DNA from: Mytilus galloprovincialis
Lineage: Eukaryota > Mollusca > Bivalvia > Mytilida > Mytilidae
Assembly (NCBI RefSeq): GCF_965363235.1
Contig: NC_134845.1
Location: 69,903,261 to 69,967,260, forward strand
Reading direction: 5' to 3'
Length of the DNA: 64,000 bases
The notes under the pieces were generated by a model that saw nothing but the letters and a program-made list of their open reading frames with translations, made no database searches and was not told the DNA's origin. A program made the position numbers and the translations under genes. Positions within the stretch are counted from its first letter, which is position 1. Every line of letters starts with the position of its first letter. Of this stretch, positions 31,801 to 44,789 are shown piece after piece.

Positions 31801-34501
31801 ATATACATTGACAGGAGCACGTTTTATTAGAATGAAAAGTTGTATTGAGCAATGCAACTGCTTACGGAATAATACATGATGTGCAGTTAGCCAATCAGAA
31901 TAAAATATTATAATGAAACATACATCTAATGTAATTATTTTATAGTAAAGATAACATTAAAACAAGAAATGTTTAATACAAAAATTATTTTAAGATTTTC
32001 AAACCTCCCTATATCAGCTAGTGGGATAGTGTATTGAACTAAACATTCCATTTGATAACTATAAATTTGATTGTATATTATCCGTATTTAAAAAACTGAG
32101 GCACATTTGAACTTAATAAAATTGAGAATTGAGTCTTAGTAAATGAAATACGTATGTCACTAAATGTCTAGCTAGAAATCCAATTTTTACACACATATTC
32201 ATTTGTTTTGAAATACCTTGAGAAGTCAATAATATATATAAAAACAAACCAAACACAAAATAAAAATCCGTACTGGTTACAAAAATATCAACAATGGTCT
32301 AATCGTCATCACGAGATGTTTGACCGTTATGGAACATTGACTTCACTTACGACGACGGATATGTTCTAATCCCCTCGAGCTCCCCTTTGGTAAAAATGTG
32401 ACCAACCGACAGGTTCATACTTGCACGAGGAACATGACGGATGCCTACCCATTTATATCACGTTTCCGAGCTAACCTCTGGGTTTTTTGTTGTTGCTCAA
32501 CCTTTAGTTTTCTATGTTGATTTTATGTTTACTGGCATTTTCGACTTCTAAGTTTAAATATACGTTGACATGTTTCGCCTTTCTTCAGAATACATATCAG
32601 ATAAAAAGGAAAGGATAATCTACAGAAAAGATACAAAAAGAAGGAATCGACATAGCTGTATTTCTAATTATGAATCTATAACTAATTCCTCTACACCATG
32701 CGACAACCAACTTATGTCATACAAGTTTTAAATACTATATAAATGTGGAAGCCTCTATCAAGGGTCTAGTGTAGTATAAAATATGTATTTCCAAATAATT
32801 CTGTCGATAGGTGATTGCTATATTTGATTTTGTATAAATTGATAGGTTTAATACAAGATAGTTAAATAATTCTGGTAGTCATTGAAAATGTTTCTATATT
32901 GATATCGCACTTTGGTGGAATTAGAACATGATTTTTTCAAAGAATTTATACAAATATTTAGGAATTTTTGTTAATAAAAAATAACGTAACATGTGTGTTT
33001 CTTTTCTTTCATTCTTATTTAGTGTTTATGAGGTGTCAAAAACTGTCAGCTGCAAGCTTAAGCTTGTTTTAACGGGGAAACTCGAAATACAATTAAGACT
33101 TTAACTGATTATACTTTTCTATCCAGCATTCAAATCGGACTTAAACGTCACATTCGTCTCAACTTGGCCGATTCTGTACCCTCATCTAACCTCGTCCGTA
33201 ATATATAGTTTTCAATTACTGATATCCTGTAAAGGAAGGGAATACAGTGTTAAAAATATTAGCACTAGCAGTAAATAGTTCAGCCTCCGGCTAAGAAATG
33301 TAAGGCGTTGACACATATCACATACCATATTACAGCCGAGGGATAGAAGGAGAGTAGCGGATTCTACCGCGGATTGCCGAATGTAAAACGTACCTTCCTG
33401 ATAACTTATGATTACCAAAAAAATTTACAAACATTCGATTTTCTACGTTAAAAGATGGAAGATACAGTTATACACTTTGTGAATGTGTTTACTTCTTTAT
33501 ATTATGATGATCGAATTTACATAAATAGTAAAAAATCTCGCGAATTTAATATCGTGTAAGGGCAACGAAATGAAAATATGTAAAACAATTTAAAACAAAT
33601 CCAACTGCTTGATTAGTATACAAAATTAAAAACAAATATGGTATCCAGCAGGAAACGACAAAGTAAACACAGAATAACAGCGACTAACTTCTTCAGAATG
33701 TGGCGGGGAAACATTTTTTGCAAGCAGACTACCTTGGAGGGTAATGGTATGGCACAACATAAAACAAACTGTAAAAAATCAATTTGAAAAGACTTGGTAC
33801 AAATCACACATCAACAATTAAGAAACAACTACCTCTCTAGGGGAACCCCCAACTACAGACAGATAGTTCGACGGAAATAACAAGTAAACATAAACAAGAC
33901 CAAGTATCAAATTCATATTGTAATTAAAGACGCCATAGACAATCTGTACCATAGGTGTTTACAGGTGGAATATATATTTTGTTATGATATCGAAACATTA
34001 AATGTCAGTGTTGTAAAATCAATTTTCAAAGTATTTCTTTCGACATAACATTGATAACCTCTGAAAATAAGTTTATCTTACGGATCTATATTATTTTTTC
34101 ATGGCTTATATCAAAATAACGACATCAGCCTATAAATAAGGATGCGATATCTTGTTTGTTAATACAGTGTAACCTGCCAAATCCGACACATGAGTATTCC
34201 AAACATCCTGCTTTAACCGAAACATTTTATGGTCCTAAATTAGCCCCATCCTTGCAGCAAAACCTGAGTATTCAAACACCCTGCTTAATCCGTCTTTTTT
34301 TCTGATCCCCAAGTGTATCGGATAAGGCAAGTTCCACTGTTTTATTACAGATGCAGCAAAACTTCATGTTCAATTTTTTGTTAAAAAATGAGAAAAACTC
34401 TTTATAAACGAAAAACACTTATAAACCACATAAACAGACGACAATCACTGAACATCCGATTCCTGACTTAGGACAGGTGCAAACAATTGCAGCATATTAT
34501 T

Positions 34502-34631
34502 AGCTACATATATAGTGTGTTAGTGACCTAATATGATATATACAGGGTCAGTAAATTCCATGTGGGGTGAGAGCGAAGGGAATTTACTTACCCTGTATAT
34601 ATCATATTAGATCACTAGCACACTACGTAAC
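34502..34631. repeat. Long hairpin, copy 1 (arms about 55 bp)
   Basis: The left arm AGTGTGTTAGTGACCTAATA ... ATACAGGGTCAGTAAATTCC faces GGAATTTACTTACCCTGTAT ... TAGATCACTAGCACACTACG. The centre contains GAGCGAAG. A close relative lies at 58,632-58,771, again followed directly by GAATTTATCTTACCGACTAT. Confidence 0.75.
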
Positions 34632-35003
34632 GAATTTATCTTACCGACTATCTTTATTTGTTGAATTTAGACTAAAGTTGTCTTATTTGCTATCATAACA
34701 TATCTTCCTATTTCTGTATTAAAGTGTTCAAGTGTTCAATTTTAAGAACCTTCTTCAATTGGTCTGCACTAAAAAACTAATGTAAACGATAAATATCTAT
34801 ATTATCAACAAACTTGATATAATAATATTAAACAGAACTTTCAATACTTTTAAATAATCAAACAGTGCCTAAGTCGTAAATCTACTACTAACCGTTTATT
34901 GAAATAATCACCGCCTCCCTACTTACCTCATATGGACGAGATCGGTTTTAACCAATGATATTCCCTAGAAATGTATAGGAGGTAAGATAAATATATGAAT
35001 ATA
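34632..35003 (+). mobile_element. MITE with ATTTATCTTACC termini, copy 1
   Basis: Begins GAATTTATCTTACCGACTAT and ends near GAAATGTATAGGAGGTAAGA, giving inverted ATTTATCTTACC / GGTAAGATAAAT. Internal words CACCGCCTCCCTACTTACCT and GTTTTAACCAATG match 58,772-59,165 (plus) and 43,612-43,995 (minus). Confidence 0.65.
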
Positions 35004-35479
35004 TATATCTGTTCTCTACAGTTCATTCATCCGGTTTTCTCTTTCAAAATACATAAAGGTAATGTTTATTGTATGTTCTTTAGTCAAATGTTGTTCTTTA
35101 AAGAATATAATTTGAGGAGGATATTATTCGGGTTATTCTGAAAATATTATTTTATATAATATCGAACACATTCATGTTTTAATAAGTATCGTTAATGACA
35201 AAAACATTGATATCACGATATCAGATTATCAATAACATCTTATCAAATATGCAATCGCACATGTTAGTCGTTACGGAGATGTATAATGCATACAGTGTTT
35301 GAATAATAGTATTTTATTTTTGTCGCATCATAAGTAATTAAAAGATGTGATGTGATATGATTGCTAATAACACAAAATCAACAAGAATTTATATAACGTA
35401 GATGTTTGCATGCGAAAGTTTCTATACGGGCTTGATTAGTAAAACACACACCGTAAGGTCATTACGATAGGCCCTGATG

Positions 35480-35650
35480 TAATGCAATGTGAAACAAGTC
35501 AACGAGAAAACTTCAATTTTGTTCATGTTTGGCTTTATAACTATTTGATCTGCGCGTCACTGATGAGTATTATGTGGACAATACGCGCGTTTGGCGTATT
35601 AAATCATAATCCACTTACCTTTGATAACTACTTACGATCAAATACATCAC
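35480..35650 (+). mobile_element. Hammerhead-bearing repeat R2, decayed copy
   Basis: CTGATGAG is kept (35,560-35,567), but the GAAA core and GUC cleavage triplet are changed. The tail TAAATCATAATCCACTTACC and ACCTTTGATAACTA identify the family. Upstream, 35,340-35,480 looks like a weak R1-type fragment. 35,700-36,700 shows no gene. Confidence 0.6.
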
Positions 35651-37639
35651 AATACAATAAAAAAAAAAAAATATGAAAGACATGAAGCGACAGCAACGAG
35701 TGAATTGCAGACTCTTGACTTAAGCACGGTAGAAATCCCGGTACAGTACGAATGTAGAAGGGTAAAACATGTTTGTGAGCTCTGAACCTTTCTTATCTAA
35801 ACCAGTGGTCCAACAAGCATTAGAACTAAATTAATTTATTGGTAAGGCGCACACACAAAAACGAATACAAGCCAGTATTTACAAAGTAGCGACGTAAGAG
35901 TACTCACAGCTACTGAATCTTGTTTAAATAAAAATCCAATTATAAATTTGATGAGTTCATACTATAAGCTGTGTGATTGGCTATTATTTTATTTAATCAA
36001 AATTTTTAAAATTGCATAATGTTTTCCGATGAGACTTTAAAAAATTAAAACACAAAATTACACGAATACCTATATTTCTTTGGAATGTTAAATAAATCAA
36101 CTTTTCAGCCTTTTAGAAATCAATTTGTTGTTCTACTGAAAATCGATAAAGGTCCAGGTACTGTTTCATGCCATATAACTCATACGATAAATCTCCGTAA
36201 ATTGTTAATGTAAATAACAGTGTTAATAAGTTTTATAAATATAACATTTTTGTATTAATGTATTAAAACTTGTCATTCATATTAATTAAAAAAAAAACAA
36301 TGTTTGGTCCATTTATTTTTTTCACTATTTTTCTTGATTAATATTTTTTCCATAGCCGTTGCACTCAATATTGTGAATCTGAGAAAGAAAAACAATGGGG
36401 TAATTGTTTTTTAATTGAGTAAATGCTTTTTTTAAATTGGAAATTTATAATCTTTTTTCAATTTATATACTACTGTTAAGAATGGCATAATAAAAAATCA
36501 TGTAGGTACCACGTTCTGACTACGGAGCTGATGTAAACCATCAAATGTATCTGCAAACTACAAAATAGAAATAAAACTTTATAACTGTTCTAGGTAGAGT
36601 GGAAATTTATTCTGCACACAGTAATGGCCACTCTTTATACATGTTTTAATATCTATTTCATTTTTTTAACAATAAAACTTATGCTATTTTATATATATAA
36701 AAAAAAATGTTTTACTTTCTGTTTGTGATCTGAATCCTATGGTTATGTGTTACATAAATAATCTTATTGCACGTTCGCCTTTTGATTGTTATTCTCTACA
36801 TGTGTCATTTAGACTGAAGTTGTACTGCTCTTCAAATGGATTTTATTGATATTCAATATATTTAATAGTACCAACAATAGCGATACATTATTTGGAAATG
36901 GGCATCTTGTGATGCAATATAGTTATAATCATTGGCTATTTTATTCTGAAGATGTTGTATCAATATTATATTATAATATAGACACAATTTATTCAGATAA
37001 TCAATTATACGATCAATGTTTTACATGTATCTCCGTTAAAGTTTGATTCGTATCCATTGCAAACTCCATTAAATTAGTTTATCATATCGGAATTTAGATA
37101 AAAACTATGTTGTATATTACAACAATAACAGCAATTTTTGCACTTTTTATGCATTTCATAGCAAATTTTGCTTTGCAATCACAAACATTTAACAAACAAA
37201 CAGACACGCGTATAGTTTCAAGTGGAGCATCAATGGTGACAACAAAAGTGGAATTTGGATTCGAATGTGCTATCATGTGTACAAATGACAATAGCTGTTG
37301 TTCCAGTAGCTTCGACAAATACTTAAAACAATGTCAGCTTTCATGTTTATGCAATCCTACAGTGGAACACCATAACGGATCATTTTCATTTATAAAGACT
37401 CTGAAATCAGGTATAGATTTGACAAATATTTTCAATTTAAGTTAGTACGTTTACAATAGTTATTAAAGGTACGAGGATTATAATTTAGTACTGCACTATA
37501 AGTTTGTAAAATTAAATTGGATTCAACATTAATTTTCATTTTGACGTGCAAACAAACTGGATTGTATTTTATCACTGTACGATGTCTGAGGCTAGAAATA
37601 CAACCTAACAGGCATAAGATAATGCAAATTTGCAAATCT

Positions 37640-38485
37640 AATGCATCGTAACGTATTACATTTTTTCTAATAAATTGCAAGAAATGTGTAATGCAGCAAT
37701 TTTTGCATTACATGTCATTGAAATTTAATGCATAACTTGAGAAAAAATTGTGTAACGTCATGCATTCCATTGCATTACATGGCATTACTTTTTTCACATA
37801 CAATATATTTTTCAAAGATTATTGAAGATTCAGCTAAAGCCGAATTTAAGATTTTTGGATTAATTAAGAACATAATCATTTGGATATTTCTTTTTTTAAT
37901 CTGAAAGATATAACTATATTATAGTGTTTTATTGTTGTTAACACATCAATGAATACCTTGTCATGATTAAATAACAGGTACTTGACCATTGTCATAAACA
38001 CTAATTAGTTTGTTTGACAATCAATCTTTTCAACATTTTTTCAACATTTTGACACTTAAATTAAGCTGTTTGTTTATTATATAATTGGAAAATATTAAAC
38101 TTCATCTATATTATTTCTGTGTTTTTTTATACCTTGAAACCCTTATGATTTTAAAATGTAATTGTTGTATTGAAAAACTCTTTACTTGATACTTAAATTT
38201 AATAGGTATACGGAACAGTTATTGTATAGGCTAGATTGTTTTGTGACTTCATGTTGTTTTTCAAAATGTTTGATTTTTTCACTTAATTAATAACATTTCC
38301 AAATGTCATGTCTAATTCAATGCATTACTTTGCAAAAGTAATTGTAATATAATGCATTCCTTTGATAAATGCATGTAATTGTAATTGTAATTTAATGCAT
38401 GCTTTTGTAAAAGTAATTGTAATTTAATGCATGTTTTTGTAAAAGTGATTGTAATATGATGTATAACATTGCAATGTAGTTCGCC
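37640..38485 (-). mobile_element. About 0.8-kb element, intron 1 of gene B; inverted sister of 24,885-25,655
   Basis: Ends are rich in AATGCATTACATG-like words (37,640-37,800 and 38,310-38,480). The centre carries the complement of CATAAGGGTTTC, GATGAAGTTTAATA, ACAAACAGCTTAATTT and AATTAGTGTTT. The two copies lie in different introns, so they inserted independently after the gene duplication. Confidence 0.55.
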
Positions 38486-39298
38486 CCATGCCTGAAAACT
38501 AGACACTATTTTTCACGTACTCGCAAAATTATTGGCATAACAAAACATCATATCACCTGAGCTCATAATTCATACATTATCGGCCAAGAAAGAATAAGAT
38601 TGAAACTCTCAGACAGTATTTTCCCGCTAGACTACGAAACGCGAAGACACTATATCATGTATATATCTTATTTGTTTTCCATTTTTTCATAACATTTGTT
38701 TTTAAGTATTTTCCACGTTTGTTGCATAACCAAACTTGATAGTTAAACAAAAGTTTCATAATTTTTAAATTATCCTCAAAAAATATTTTTTTATAACTTG
38801 TTAAAAGTGATTCTCTTATGTCTTGAAAACAAACTTAAAATGTTAAAAGGAAAAGGCATGCACCACGACCTAACGATATGTCCTTTTTTCTTGTCGTTTG
38901 TCTATATTTTTTTTGGTTGAAATAAACCTTTTTATTTCTAAATCATTTGGGAATTCAATCAATTTTCGGGTACACATAATCGATACTGATGTGATATTTC
39001 TATGTAATATTTTCTCTAAATATATTAAAATTATTGGAAAACACCGTTTATAAATTCTCTCAGGTAAAGTTTGCCGTTGATTAATTGATATTTGTATATC
39101 ACTTTTGTTTCTATAGTTTTTAGAATTCTTTGTTTTTATTCATATGTGACGTACCAATGCTCAGAATTAAGCATTCGAAATAAAGGTAAATTCAGTATGA
39201 TGCTTCAGACATTCATAAGGCTATACTCACATTTTAGTGCGAAACAATGCATTGATTGATTGATTGATTGATTTATGTATTTACATTAAATTTTCAAT

Positions 39299-39350
39299 TT
39301 TTTATTTTTTATTTATCTAATCTTTTATTTATCTAATTTCTTATTTATCC

Positions 39351-39430
<80 letters not shown>
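39299..39430. repeat. TTTATTTATCTAAT repeats and (TA)38 microsatellite
   Basis: Three imperfect TTATTTATCTAAT units are followed by an uninterrupted TA run at about 39,354-39,429. An ATTG tetranucleotide repeat lies just upstream, near 39,251. Confidence 0.9.
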
Positions 39431-39434
<4 letters not shown>

Positions 39435-39559
39435 TTTCTATGACTGTATCTTACATTAATTTGTAGGATCCTTTACTATAGATAATTTAGCTGATCTGTA
39501 AAAATAACATATCTTCATGCCTTATATTTCATGTACTTTAGTATGACGCTAGATTAAAA

Positions 39560-39900
39560 CTGACGTGGAAAGGTAACACCGGGCCACATAAAGCTTCATT
39601 TTTATGAAGCCAATCTAGTCGTGTGGTCTAGAGAGACGGCTACAGTGCATGCGATTTGGTGTCATGATATCACAGTAGCATGGGTTCGAATCCCGGTGAG
39701 GGAAGAACAAACATCTGCGAAAGCAAATTTACAGATCTAACATTGTTGGGTTGATGTTTAGACGAGTTGTATATACATAATGTACACAGCAATTTACCAT
39801 CACTACTGGTGATTCGATGGATAAATGTGTAGAGTTGTCACTGGCTCAGACGTACTTATATGCATACGGGGTATACATCTCCCAATTGATACGATATTCC
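39560..39900 (+). repeat. tRNA-derived SINE, copy 1
   Basis: An A-box-like TGGTCTAGAGA (39,617 onward) and a B box GGTTCGAATCC (39,683 onward) are set about 60 bp apart, preceded by GAAAGGTAACAC and followed by CGGTGAGGGAAGAACAAACA. The same order occurs at 46,090-46,330. The box pair with no foldable cloverleaf indicates a SINE and not a tRNA gene. Confidence 0.65.
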
Positions 39901-40559
39901 CGTGCTTGTCACAAAAAAGCTATTTTACGACGCCATCACGAGCTAGTTGGTTGACTGTTATGAAATGACCGTTTCACAAATGATATCGGATATGTTCCTT
40001 ACGTCGTAACTACAACCCCCTTCCCGTTCATGAATGTTACCTACCGAATTAGACTATTTACCGGATTTGTTATCTCATAAACAACACGACGGGTGCCAAA
40101 TGTAGAGCAGGATCTGCTTACCCTTTCGGAGCACCTGAGATCACCCCTAGTTTTTTGGTGGGGTTCGTGTTGTTTATTCTTTGGTTTTCTGTGTTGTGTC
40201 GTGTGTGCCTTTGTTTGTTTGTCTTTTTTCATTTTTTGACCATGGCGTTGTCAGTCTGTTTTAGAGTTATGAGTTTGACTGTCCCTTTGGTATCATTTGT
40301 CCGTCTTTTATATATAGTGAAACCTGTAAAATAGATTTGCGACTGTAAATGGTACCTGTAATGTACTACTAGACATTTAAGACTAGTTTTTGTGAAACAA
40401 ACCTTAATCATTGTTGGATTGTGTTGGATTTTGTCGGTTTTATGAAATGTTACTGGCTGTTTTCTGTTGTACTTCAGTTTTATCATGTATATCTTTTATA
40501 TAGTCATTTTATAAAATTTACTGTTTGCAAAAGTATTAATTATTCTAAATAACAGGGAT

Positions 40560-40745
40560 GTTCTGGTACAGAAAACCCTGGCCGTTTTTGGCACAACTTT
40601 TGCGAACGTTTGGTCCTCGATGCTGTTCAACTTTTGAACTTTTGTATCTGGGCGTCACTAGTAAGTCTTTCTTGTGTGGACAAAACGCACTTCTTGCGTA
40701 TTAAATTTTAAACCTTGGTGCCTTTTGTTAGCTATTATTCGTGTG
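40560..40745 (+). mobile_element. Hammerhead-bearing repeat R2, decayed copy
   Basis: TTTGGCACAACTTTTGCGAA, GGTCCTCGATGCTGTTCAAC and GGGCGTCACTAGTAAGTCTT identify the family, ending near CCTTGGTGCCTTTTGTTAG. Core bases are mutated. It lies between exons 1 and 3 of the FREP paralogue. Confidence 0.6.
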
Positions 40746-40839
40746 TTTCTTTGTCAATTATGTTCTCCTAATAATTTGTATTGTAGACCTGTTATGTTGT
40801 GTTGTCATTTTAATGTTATATTTAACATGGCCATAAAAG

Positions 40840-41290
40840 AGGGAGGGTTGACATGCCACAAAACCAGGTTCAATCCACCATTTTCTTTGCTTTTAAAAAA
40901 AAATGTCCTGTACCAAGTCAGGAATATGGTCATTGTTATATTTTAGTTCGTTTCTGAGTGTGTTTAATTTTGATGTTGTGTTTCTTTTGTGTCGTTTGTT
41001 TCTTCTTATATTTGATTGTGAATTTACATTATTATAAGACGTGTCACGGTACTTTTCTATCCCAAATTCATGTATTTAGTTTTGATGTTATATTTGTTAT
41101 TCTCATCGGACTTTGTCTAATGCTTAGTTCGTTTCTGTGTGTATTACAATTTTATGTTCTGTCGTCATTCTCTTATATTTAATGCGTCTCCCTCGGTTTT
41201 GGTTTGTGACCCGGATTTGTTCGTTTTTTTCTATCGGTTTATGAGTTTTGAACATTGGTGAACTACTGTTGCCTTTATTAATCTTTAATG
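40840..41290 (+). repeat. Repeat R4 and associated tail (intron of gene B)
   Basis: GGTTCAATCCACCATTTTCT, TGTACCAAGTCAGGAATATG and, further on, GTGACCCGGATTTGTTCG, GGTTTATGAGTTTTGAACA and GAACTACTGTTGCC. The two blocks are joined here, so R4 and its tail are probably parts of one element. The ORFs are repeat artefacts. Confidence 0.6.
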
Positions 41291-41689
41291 ACTACAGCGG
41301 AAACGGTCTATGTCACAGTTAATATTGTTTTAACTTTATTTGTGACACTATTTAAAAAAACAGACACATTCTAAGCAACCTAGAGTCTTTTTTTCTACAA
41401 TTCATTTTCATAGCTATATAATCTATTCATCTAAAGCAACTGCAAAACTTCATGCATTAAATAAAAGTATAATGAATCATTACGACATTGTTATGAACTT
41501 TATTTATAATAACAAAATAAAACATTGAGATTAGACAATTCTGAAGACCATGTATAGACAAAAACATAAAATGTACACTTCCTAGCAACTGTCTTTGAAA
41601 TGGATATGTAAAATGAATACACAAACAAAACAAGCATATCGTAATATTTTAATTCCAAAATATAGTTTTCAGTATTCCAAAAAGGGACT

Positions 41690-42630
41690 GCACTTATACC
41701 ACATCCTCTCATTTCTGCTCTCTTTACCAAAATTGAAGCAAAATATCAAAAGTCGAACTGGATGTATAAAGCAAGTTATTAATTTCTTAGCTTTTTTATT
41801 TTTTTCTAGAATACCACATGTATTCGGCGAACTTCTTGTTCTTTTCATGGGTTTATTTCTTTGCTTGAGTGATGGATGTATATTAGAAACTTCTCTAGAA
41901 AAAGTCAAATTCATATTCACTGAAATTGGGGTTGTTGATTTGAAATGTTTGGTACTTTTTCTGTTTGTTTCCTTTTGTTCTGTATATAGAGCATTTGCAT
42001 ACATGGTCTCAGATATAAAAAGAAAACTTAATGAAATGTCACAAAGTTCACAAATTGAGGATATATTTAAGTTTCTGTTTGAAAAAAAACCCACAGCGTT
42101 GACATTATCAAATGCGACCACTGTACGTATTTCCGTTACTAATTGTTACCAGTACATATTTAAAACTACAAAAAAATCAGAAAAAAAAAATCAATGTTTA
42201 AACTGGTATTCAATTATAAATATTTCATATATCACATGTAACTGTACTACAATAGGTATAAAGATCAATTAAATTGCCTCTAATAATTGTGGCTAGCCGA
42301 AGACTACTACTGCAATCAAAGATCGAATTAAAAAGAAATATTAGAAAAAGAATTATGTAAGATTAGGAAATTCCAAATTTTTTTTATTGATTTCTGCCTA
42401 AATTATTTGACTGTTTAAGTCACTTGTTATTGTTTGCAAATTTCTATCTCATAATACTAGTTTATGTTTCTAGTGTACAATGAACGAAAAGGTACCGGAG
42501 TAGACATACAAATCAAAGTTCAGTTTAAAATATAGATCGTTGAAAACGGAAACACATTACAATAAAAAGACACAATACAAAAATAGAACTGGTCAATGAT
42601 TACATATAAATTTAAGAAATATTTTAAAAA
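41690..42630. other. Unique segment replacing exon 2 and most of intron 2 in the FREP paralogue
   Basis: Alignment with gene A stops at about 41,690, just after the former acceptor, and resumes near 42,630 (ATTATAATTTGTTAAT). The segment between has no match elsewhere in the window. It is open over about 585 bp on the plus strand (hydrophobic translation, FGELLVLFMGLFLCLS) and about 450 bp on the minus strand (42,121-41,669; basic translation, KQRNKPMKRTRSS). I recognise neither. It could be inserted DNA or a gene-conversion product. Confidence 0.45.
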
Positions 42631-43611
42631 CCATTATAATTTGTTAATATTCAAAACAGAATTAATTGTTTCTATCTATATTCAATTGATCAAATACAAT
42701 AACTTTGTATATAATTATTCATCTTTCATAGCTTTGCCTTTAGTTTATCATCTTGCATAGCATTGCCTATAGTTTATCCGTTGAGATATAATTATTGCCT
42801 ATAGTTATAATCGCATTTTATCAGACAATCCAGAGAAGATATGACGGCACTGTGGACTTCTATCGGTATTGGGAGGATTACAAATCTGGATTCGGGGACA
42901 TAGATGGTGAACACTGGCTTGGTATGTACCTAAACTTTATTATCATCTAAATGGTTAACGAATGGCTATGTTTGACATCTTCCTGCACTCAACAGTAGCA
43001 TGGTCTGACAAACTTGATTTTTATGCAAACCATTGCTATGTTTTGGTAGCAAACGTACAAGGATTGATACAAACATACATGGCCGTTATTAAATATATAG
43101 TTGATTCAGCTGTATCTGCCACTTTGTTTCATTAACTGAATGATGATATTCATACCTTTTTTTACAAGCTGAAGCACAGTTGAAGGTAGTGCTAGTAACA
43201 CTGTCAGTATAAATTGTTCCTGTCGTACCAGGACTTAATTAATGTACAAAGTCGTTTTCTTTAATTGAAAATGCTCATCGCAAACCAAACTATTAATGAT
43301 TGCTACAATTAAAAGCATGCATGTCTAAACTGTTTTCAAATTGTTGTCCAACTCACAGGTACATACTGTATCAAGCAGCAGCAACGTTTTCATCAAGGAA
43401 ATTATTTTCATTTTTTCTTCTTCAGGAAATGATAATTTGCATTTCATTTTACGACAAGGCTCCTACAGAGTCCGATTTGACCTTGAAGACTTTACAGGGG
43501 ATACATCGTATGCTATTTATGATACCATATATGTTGGGGATGAGAGTACAAATTACACACTAAGCATCACTGGTTACAATGGAATCGCAGGTAATATCTG
43601 CTACAGTGGAT

Positions 43612-43995
43612 TCATTATTATCTTACCTTCTATACATTTCTAGGAATATGATTGGTTAAAAGCGTCCTCTTCAATTTGGAAACCGTGTATGTTGAATAGT
43701 AGGTTATTTGGAAGGCGGGGCTTTTTCATACACGGTTAGTAGTGGTGTTACGGCCCTTTAGAAAAACAAAACAGTACTGAGAAAAAATCAACTAACGAAG
43801 AAAGTGATGATAAAGTGAAATTAATTCATAAAGCACATTTGAATCTAACAACTTGTCATTGTTGGTATCTGTTTTTGTAGGATCAAAAGAAGTAGTTTTT
43901 TTATCATGTTAATGCTAACTGTATTAAAGACTTGCTCCTTTTGATAGGTTTCTAGTCAAACTTTTACACGTTAAGATAGTCGGTAAAATCTACTT
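43612..43995 (-). mobile_element. MITE with ATTTATCTTACC-type termini, about 20 bp after exon 4 of gene B
   Basis: It runs from TTATCTTACCTTCTATACAT to AAGATAGTCGGTAAAAT and contains TATGATTGGTTAAAAGCG and GGCGGGGCTTTTTCATACAC. It is an inverted copy of 58,772-59,165. The gene A intron has no such insertion. It begins within about 25 bp of the exon 4 donor. Confidence 0.65.
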
Positions 43996-44789
43996 GTAGT
44001 TCCAATTACTGTATATTGTATACAAATTTATGTACACAGTTTCAAATATACATTAAACATTATTGTTGCTCTGAGATATCCAGGCTATGGTTAATCCACA
44101 AGAGTCCTTCGAACACATAGAATGATGACAGAATGATTTTAATATTCTTTTTTGCTCGTCCAAATTATTGCAGGTTTATTGATGTGAATAGTGTTAAATA
44201 ATGGTGTTACCTATCTTTTAACATGCCTTGCAGGTCATGCAATGAAGGATTGGCATCCAAATGAATTGGATGGTATGATGTTTACTACACGTGACAGGGA
44301 CAACGATATTAGCCCCACAAACTGTGGTTTTAAAAAACAAAGTGGGTGGTGGTATGCGGCATGTTCCTATTCCAATATCAATGGTGGTTATGGAGAACTG
44401 TATGATACAATCGCGAACATATATTGGAAAACATGGAAACCAAATGCACTAAAAAAGACAAGAATGATGATCAAACCAAATTAAACAGGCGAAATTGGAA
44501 TATTTGGTACTAAGAAAACAAACTTGAAGCATCACACATTTTTCCAAACAGAATATGTTTAGATTTCATTTGGATATATTTGTATTGGCGTTACACATGG
44601 TAGAAGTCTGTTCATAATCTATCATTATGTGTAGAGAATTTGTTTCAGGCAAGATTGACTGAACCAAGTATTTTAACTATTCCAAATGTAATATTCTGTT
44701 AAGTATCAAATGATAGAACTCACTGACCGTTATTTTACGCAGATGTAAAAGTTAAGTTGTGATAAATGACCAAATCAGAATTGATATAT

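Larger units (their letters stand above)
37107..44484 (+). pseudogene. FREP paralogue lacking exon 2 (gene B)
   Basis: Recognisable exons: 37107-37410 (signal peptide and PAN-like module, FECAIMCTNDNSCCSSSF), 42825-42921 ([19 protein letters not shown]), 43426-43590 (DLEDFTGDTSYAIYD) and 44234-44484 (DRDND, SGWWYAACSYSNINGGY, WKTWKPNALKKTRMMIKPN). All have GT-AG borders and open frames closely matching gene A. The exon that should carry the start of the fibrinogen domain is missing. Near 41,663-41,690 the intron end and the first bases align with gene A, but the acceptor AG is changed and similarity stops. Exon 1 (phase 1) joined to exon 3 (phase 0) would shift frame and stop within a few codons. 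The AATAAA of gene A reads GATAGA here (44,712-44,717). Open frames elsewhere suggest recent inactivation. An unseen alternative exon cannot be excluded. Confidence 0.75.

Noticed and set aside
37094-37318. Minus-strand ORF over FREP exon 1
   Set aside because: It is an antisense shadow of the conserved signal-peptide/PAN-like exon.
39610-39710. Possible tRNA gene (A and B boxes)
   Set aside because: The flanks do not fold into a cloverleaf with a paired acceptor stem. A second diverged copy at 46.1 kb with matching flanks shows it is a SINE.
41500-41730. CRISPR, operon or bacterial-type signals anywhere in the window
   Set aside because: The DNA is eukaryotic with introns; no regularly spaced short repeats with unique spacers were seen. 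This interval was checked as the least explained region and holds only intron sequence shared with gene A and the start of the unique segment.
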